64,000 bases of DNA from RUG695 sp050943135 (GTDB taxonomy: Bacteria; Planctomycetota; Planctomycetia; Pirellulales; Thermoguttaceae), in NCBI GenBank assembly GCA_050943135.1, contig JBMNOP010000013.1:1-64000 (forward strand), written 5' to 3'. The translations under genes and the position numbers were made by a program. Below are positions 61,853 through 64,000 of this stretch, in pieces (within the stretch, counting starts at the first letter, position 1; every line of letters begins with the position of its first letter). Below the pieces are notes generated by a model, which had not been told where the DNA came from, made no database searches, and saw nothing but the letters and a program-made list of their open reading frames with translations.

Positions 61853-62761
61853 ATGGCAGGCCAAAAACCTATCATCGCTATCAACGCAGACTACAAAACC
61901 GGGCGACATCAGGCAGACCCTTGTGTCAGTTATCTTTTTGCGGGTTATTTTGACTCCATCATCAGGGCGGGCGGGCTCCCGGTTATTCTCCCCCCCTATC
62001 GAGACGAGCAAGATATCGATCAAATTCTCGACATGGTCGACGGTGTCGTCATGACCGGCGGGGCCGACCTTGACCCCCGTCGTGACGGCTATATGCTTCA
62101 TCCCTCGATCCACATGATGTCGCCTCGCCGCGAGTCTTTCGACCGCGAGCTGATCCGAAAAGTCCATGCACGGCGTATTCCGTTCTTCGGTATCGGTGCC
62201 GGAATGCAACTGCTCAATGTCGCACTTGGCGGAACGCTCTTTCTTCACGTTGCCGAAGATATAGCTTCGGCGCTTCCTCACCGAGATCCACACGACCCGT
62301 ATCACCGCCACGCCCTGGTGGTTGAACCGGGGTCCCTGTTGGATCGCGTCTACGGGGATAATGCGGTTCTGGTCAACAGCATGCACCATATGGCCGTCGA
62401 TGATGTGGCTGACGGATTCTTAGCAACCGCCAAGTGTCCCGATTCGGTCATTGAGGCAATCGAATATATTCGTGACGACTGGTTCGCTTTCGGCACGCAG
62501 TTCCATCCGGAGGCGGTTTCAGCGACGGTTCTCGACCGTCGAATCTTCGGGGAGTTCATGGCCAATGTTGCGCGGTTTTCCTCGAAATCTTTTGACCTGT
62601 GTTTTGCCGACGAGTCGGTTCAGCCGATCACCAAGTCGAACCACAAACCGGTCAAAGAGCGGAACCGCAAAAAGACAGCCGAGCTCTTTCCCGAATCCGT
62701 CGAGGCAATATCCGCAGCGAAGCGTTCCATAAAGAAGGCGCGAGTGCTAACCCGCAGCTAG
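61853..62761 (+). CDS. Class I GATase-like (PuuD/peptidase C26) pseudoenzyme
   Basis: This encodes 302 aa of the gamma-glutamyl-GABA hydrolase/peptidase C26 fold: GGLPVILPPYRDEQDID, VDGVVMTGGADLDPRR, then FFGIGAGMQLLNVALGG, and TQFHPEAVS with His218 and Glu220. In active relatives the third motif reads GICRGxQ; here the catalytic Cys position is Gly115 and Arg is Ala. The usual nucleophile is therefore lost and hydrolysis is unlikely. The C-terminal ~50 residues are basic. The start at 61853 has GGAGG 11 bases upstream. A regulatory or binding role is inferred. Confidence 0.8.
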   Translation: MAGQKPIIAINADYKTGRHQADPCVSYLFAGYFDSIIRAGGLPVILPPYRDEQDIDQILDMVDGVVMTGGADLDPRRDGYMLHPSIHMMSPRRESFDRELIRKVHARRIPFFGIGAGMQLLNVALGGTLFLHVAEDIASALPHRDPHDPYHRHALVVEPGSLLDRVYGDNAVLVNSMHHMAVDDVADGFLATAKCPDSVIEAIEYIRDDWFAFGTQFHPEAVSATVLDRRIFGEFMANVARFSSKSFDLCFADESVQPITKSNHKPVKERNRKKTAELFPESVEAISAAKRSIKKARVLTRS

Positions 62762-62841
62762 GTGTCCGGAGTTTGCCCCCTTCTCGGTGAAGGGGAACTT
62801 TGTAAAATCGTTTTGCGAGAGAAGAAGGGAGACCGCCGACC

Positions 62842-63189
62842 ATGGCTGAAAAAACCATTTTTAAGAAGATCATCGACAAAGAGATCCCGGCCGATATCGT
62901 CTACGAAGACGATAGATGCCTCGCTTTCCGTGATATCGCGCCACAGGCCCCGATCCACATCGTCGTGATTCCGAAAAAAGAATTGCGCTCAACGAATGAC
63001 ATCACCGAAGAGGATGCTCCGTTGATCGGTCATCTTTACTGCGTCATGAACAAGTTGGCCGCGGAGAAAGGGATGGCGGAAAATGGATATCGGATCGTCT
63101 CCAATTGCGGTCCAGACGCGTGTCAGACAGTTCCCCATCTTCATTACCATCTGATCGGCGGTCGTAAGTTCGGCTGGCCTCCCGGGTAG
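62842..63189 (+). CDS. HIT-family (HinT-like) nucleotide hydrolase/transferase
   Basis: This encodes 115 aa. The histidine triad is HLHYHLIGG near the C-terminus, and the N-terminal IFKKIIDKEIPADIVYEDDRCLAFRDI is typical of HinT. The family hydrolyses purine nucleoside phosphoramidates. GGGAG lies upstream of the ATG, and nadK follows by 8 bp. Confidence 0.92.
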   Translation: MAEKTIFKKIIDKEIPADIVYEDDRCLAFRDIAPQAPIHIVVIPKKELRSTNDITEEDAPLIGHLYCVMNKLAAEKGMAENGYRIVSNCGPDACQTVPHLHYHLIGGRKFGWPPG

Positions 63190-63197
63190 TACACAAT

Positions 63198-64000
63198 ATG
63201 GTAGCAGCTTCCCAAAAGCAAGAGAAAGCCAGAGTGGTTTGGCTCGGCAACGGAGGTCGTGTGGCGGTTCCCGAAACCGCGGCACGGCTCCTGCCGGAAC
63301 TCACGAAACGGGTTCGGATCATTGCCGAGGATTTCACCGGCAGCGTCGATATGTCTGCCGTGGAGGCAGACTATGCCATTGTGCTCGGCGGAGATGGTTC
63401 GGTCCTGCGCGCCATTCACCAGCTGGGGGAAAATCAAATCCCGATCTTGGCGGTCAATGTCGGTTCGCTTGCGTTCCTCTCGAGCCTGATGCCAGACGAA
63501 TTGATCTCCTTTCTTGACAAGCACGATTACCACGACTTCCCTGTCCAGAATAACATCCTCTTGGAATGTTTCCTTTGGCGGTCTCTTTCCGAAGTAACCG
63601 ACCGCGTTTCGGAGTGCGGCCCCCCCAATGATCGGGGGGAACTCTGCGTGGCGCGGAGATTGGTCGTCAACGAAGTCGCTCTTCTCGGGGGTCCTCCGTT
63701 TGAGATCCTTCACATCGAGCTTTCGGTAGATGGCGAGCCTGCCACGACCTACCATGGCGACGGTGTTCTGATCAGCACCTCGATCGGTTCGACCGCGCAC
63801 AATCTTTCTTCCGGCGGCCCGATTATCCGTCAAGGGCTGGATGTAGTCGTTATTTCGCCACTGAATCCCCATTCACTCAGCTATCGGCCGGTGGTCGATT
63901 CTGCCGACCGCACCTATGAGTTGCGGATCCTGAACCGTGAGATCTTCGTTGTTACCGACGGCGACTCATCCCTAACCATGCTCCCCGGTGACCGTGTGAT
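63198..64000 (+). CDS. nadK: NAD kinase (3' end outside the window)
   Basis: At least 267 aa, continuing past the window end without a stop. It phosphorylates NAD to NADP using ATP or polyphosphate. Diagnostic motifs are the GGDGSVLR loop near 76, VNEVALLGG near 160, and GDGVLISTSIGSTAHNLSSGGPII (matching the TPTGSTAY motif). A roughly 30-residue insertion-like stretch lies after residue 120. The ATG at 63198 lies 8 bp after the HIT gene, so the two are likely co-transcribed. Confidence 0.9.
   Translation, partial: MVAASQKQEKARVVWLGNGGRVAVPETAARLLPELTKRVRIIAEDFTGSVDMSAVEADYAIVLGGDGSVLRAIHQLGENQIPILAVNVGSLAFLSSLMPDELISFLDKHDYHDFPVQNNILLECFLWRSLSEVTDRVSECGPPNDRGELCVARRLVVNEVALLGGPPFEILHIELSVDGEPATTYHGDGVLISTSIGSTAHNLSSGGPIIRQGLDVVVISPLNPHSLSYRPVVDSADRTYELRILNREIFVVTDGDSSLTMLPGDRV

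Noticed and set aside
61495..61884. 129-aa minus-strand frame
   Set aside because: AT-rich intergenic region, overlaps the start of the GATase-like gene, no ribosome site or motif.

Overview
The window reads as chromosomal DNA of a Planctomycetota bacterium, most like the Pirellulales/Thermoguttaceae. The inference rests on two Hanks-type Ser/Thr kinases with the short N-terminal domain common in that phylum, a mitochondrial-EF-G2-like elongation factor in the str cluster, a Gram-negative outer-membrane/lipid A gene set (BamA, OmpH/Skp, LpxC), a FliF-FliG fusion, many secreted proteins of unknown function, and a GC content in the mid-to-upper fifties by eye. No rRNA is present. One tRNA gene, tRNA-Leu(UAG), was found.

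Layout. 0-12 kb: a secreted BON-domain protein, two secreted glycosidases (GH127-like and GH106-like, suggesting breakdown of arabinose- and rhamnose-containing plant polysaccharide), a LysM membrane protein beside rsmH, and a secreted protein of unknown function. 11.9-15.4 kb: a YhaM-like HD nuclease, a tail-anchored Ser/Thr kinase and a convergent KaiC-like ATPase. 15.6-21.2 kb: an AT-richer island bounded by a perfect 52-bp direct repeat. It carries one minus-strand operon: ExbB/TolQ-like, ExbD/TolR-like, a one-TM protein, a membrane-anchored P-loop GTPase, a one-TM coiled-coil protein and a 51-aa TM miniprotein. This is the best candidate in the window for an undescribed system: a GTPase-controlled, ion-driven membrane machine, possibly for defence. 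21.2-32.6 kb: coaD, thpR, tRNA-Leu, hemD, a lipoprotein, an NQO-type flavoprotein, an unknown protein, a membrane-anchored serine protease, an AddB-like nuclease and an orphan metal-type ABC ATPase. 32.6-42.4 kb: dnaB, a kinase with a degenerate receiver domain, leuA, a small lipoprotein, a GT2/deacetylase pair, a 29-aa basic ribosomal-type peptide, ispE, an FMN reductase and rpmB. 42.5-48.2 kb: panD, rpsL-rpsG-fusA and a fused metX-metW. 48.4-52.7 kb: FliI-, FliH- and FliF/FliG-like proteins. 53-62.8 kb: tsaE, bamA, a Xer recombinase, the ompH-lpxC-Gfo/Idh/MocA-Nudix operon and a GATase-like protein without its cysteine. 62.8-64 kb: a HIT protein and nadK, which is cut by the window end.

The genes work together in a few visible groups: cell-envelope assembly (bamA, ompH, lpxC, the Gfo/Idh/MocA oxidoreductase, the LysM protein), translation (rpsL, rpsG, fusA, rpmB, tsaE, rsmH), amino-acid and cofactor synthesis (leuA, metXW, panD with coaD, hemD, ispE, nadK), and DNA replication/repair (dnaB, addB-like, xer). 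All assignments come from reading the sequence alone. Family names rest on motifs and no database search was run.
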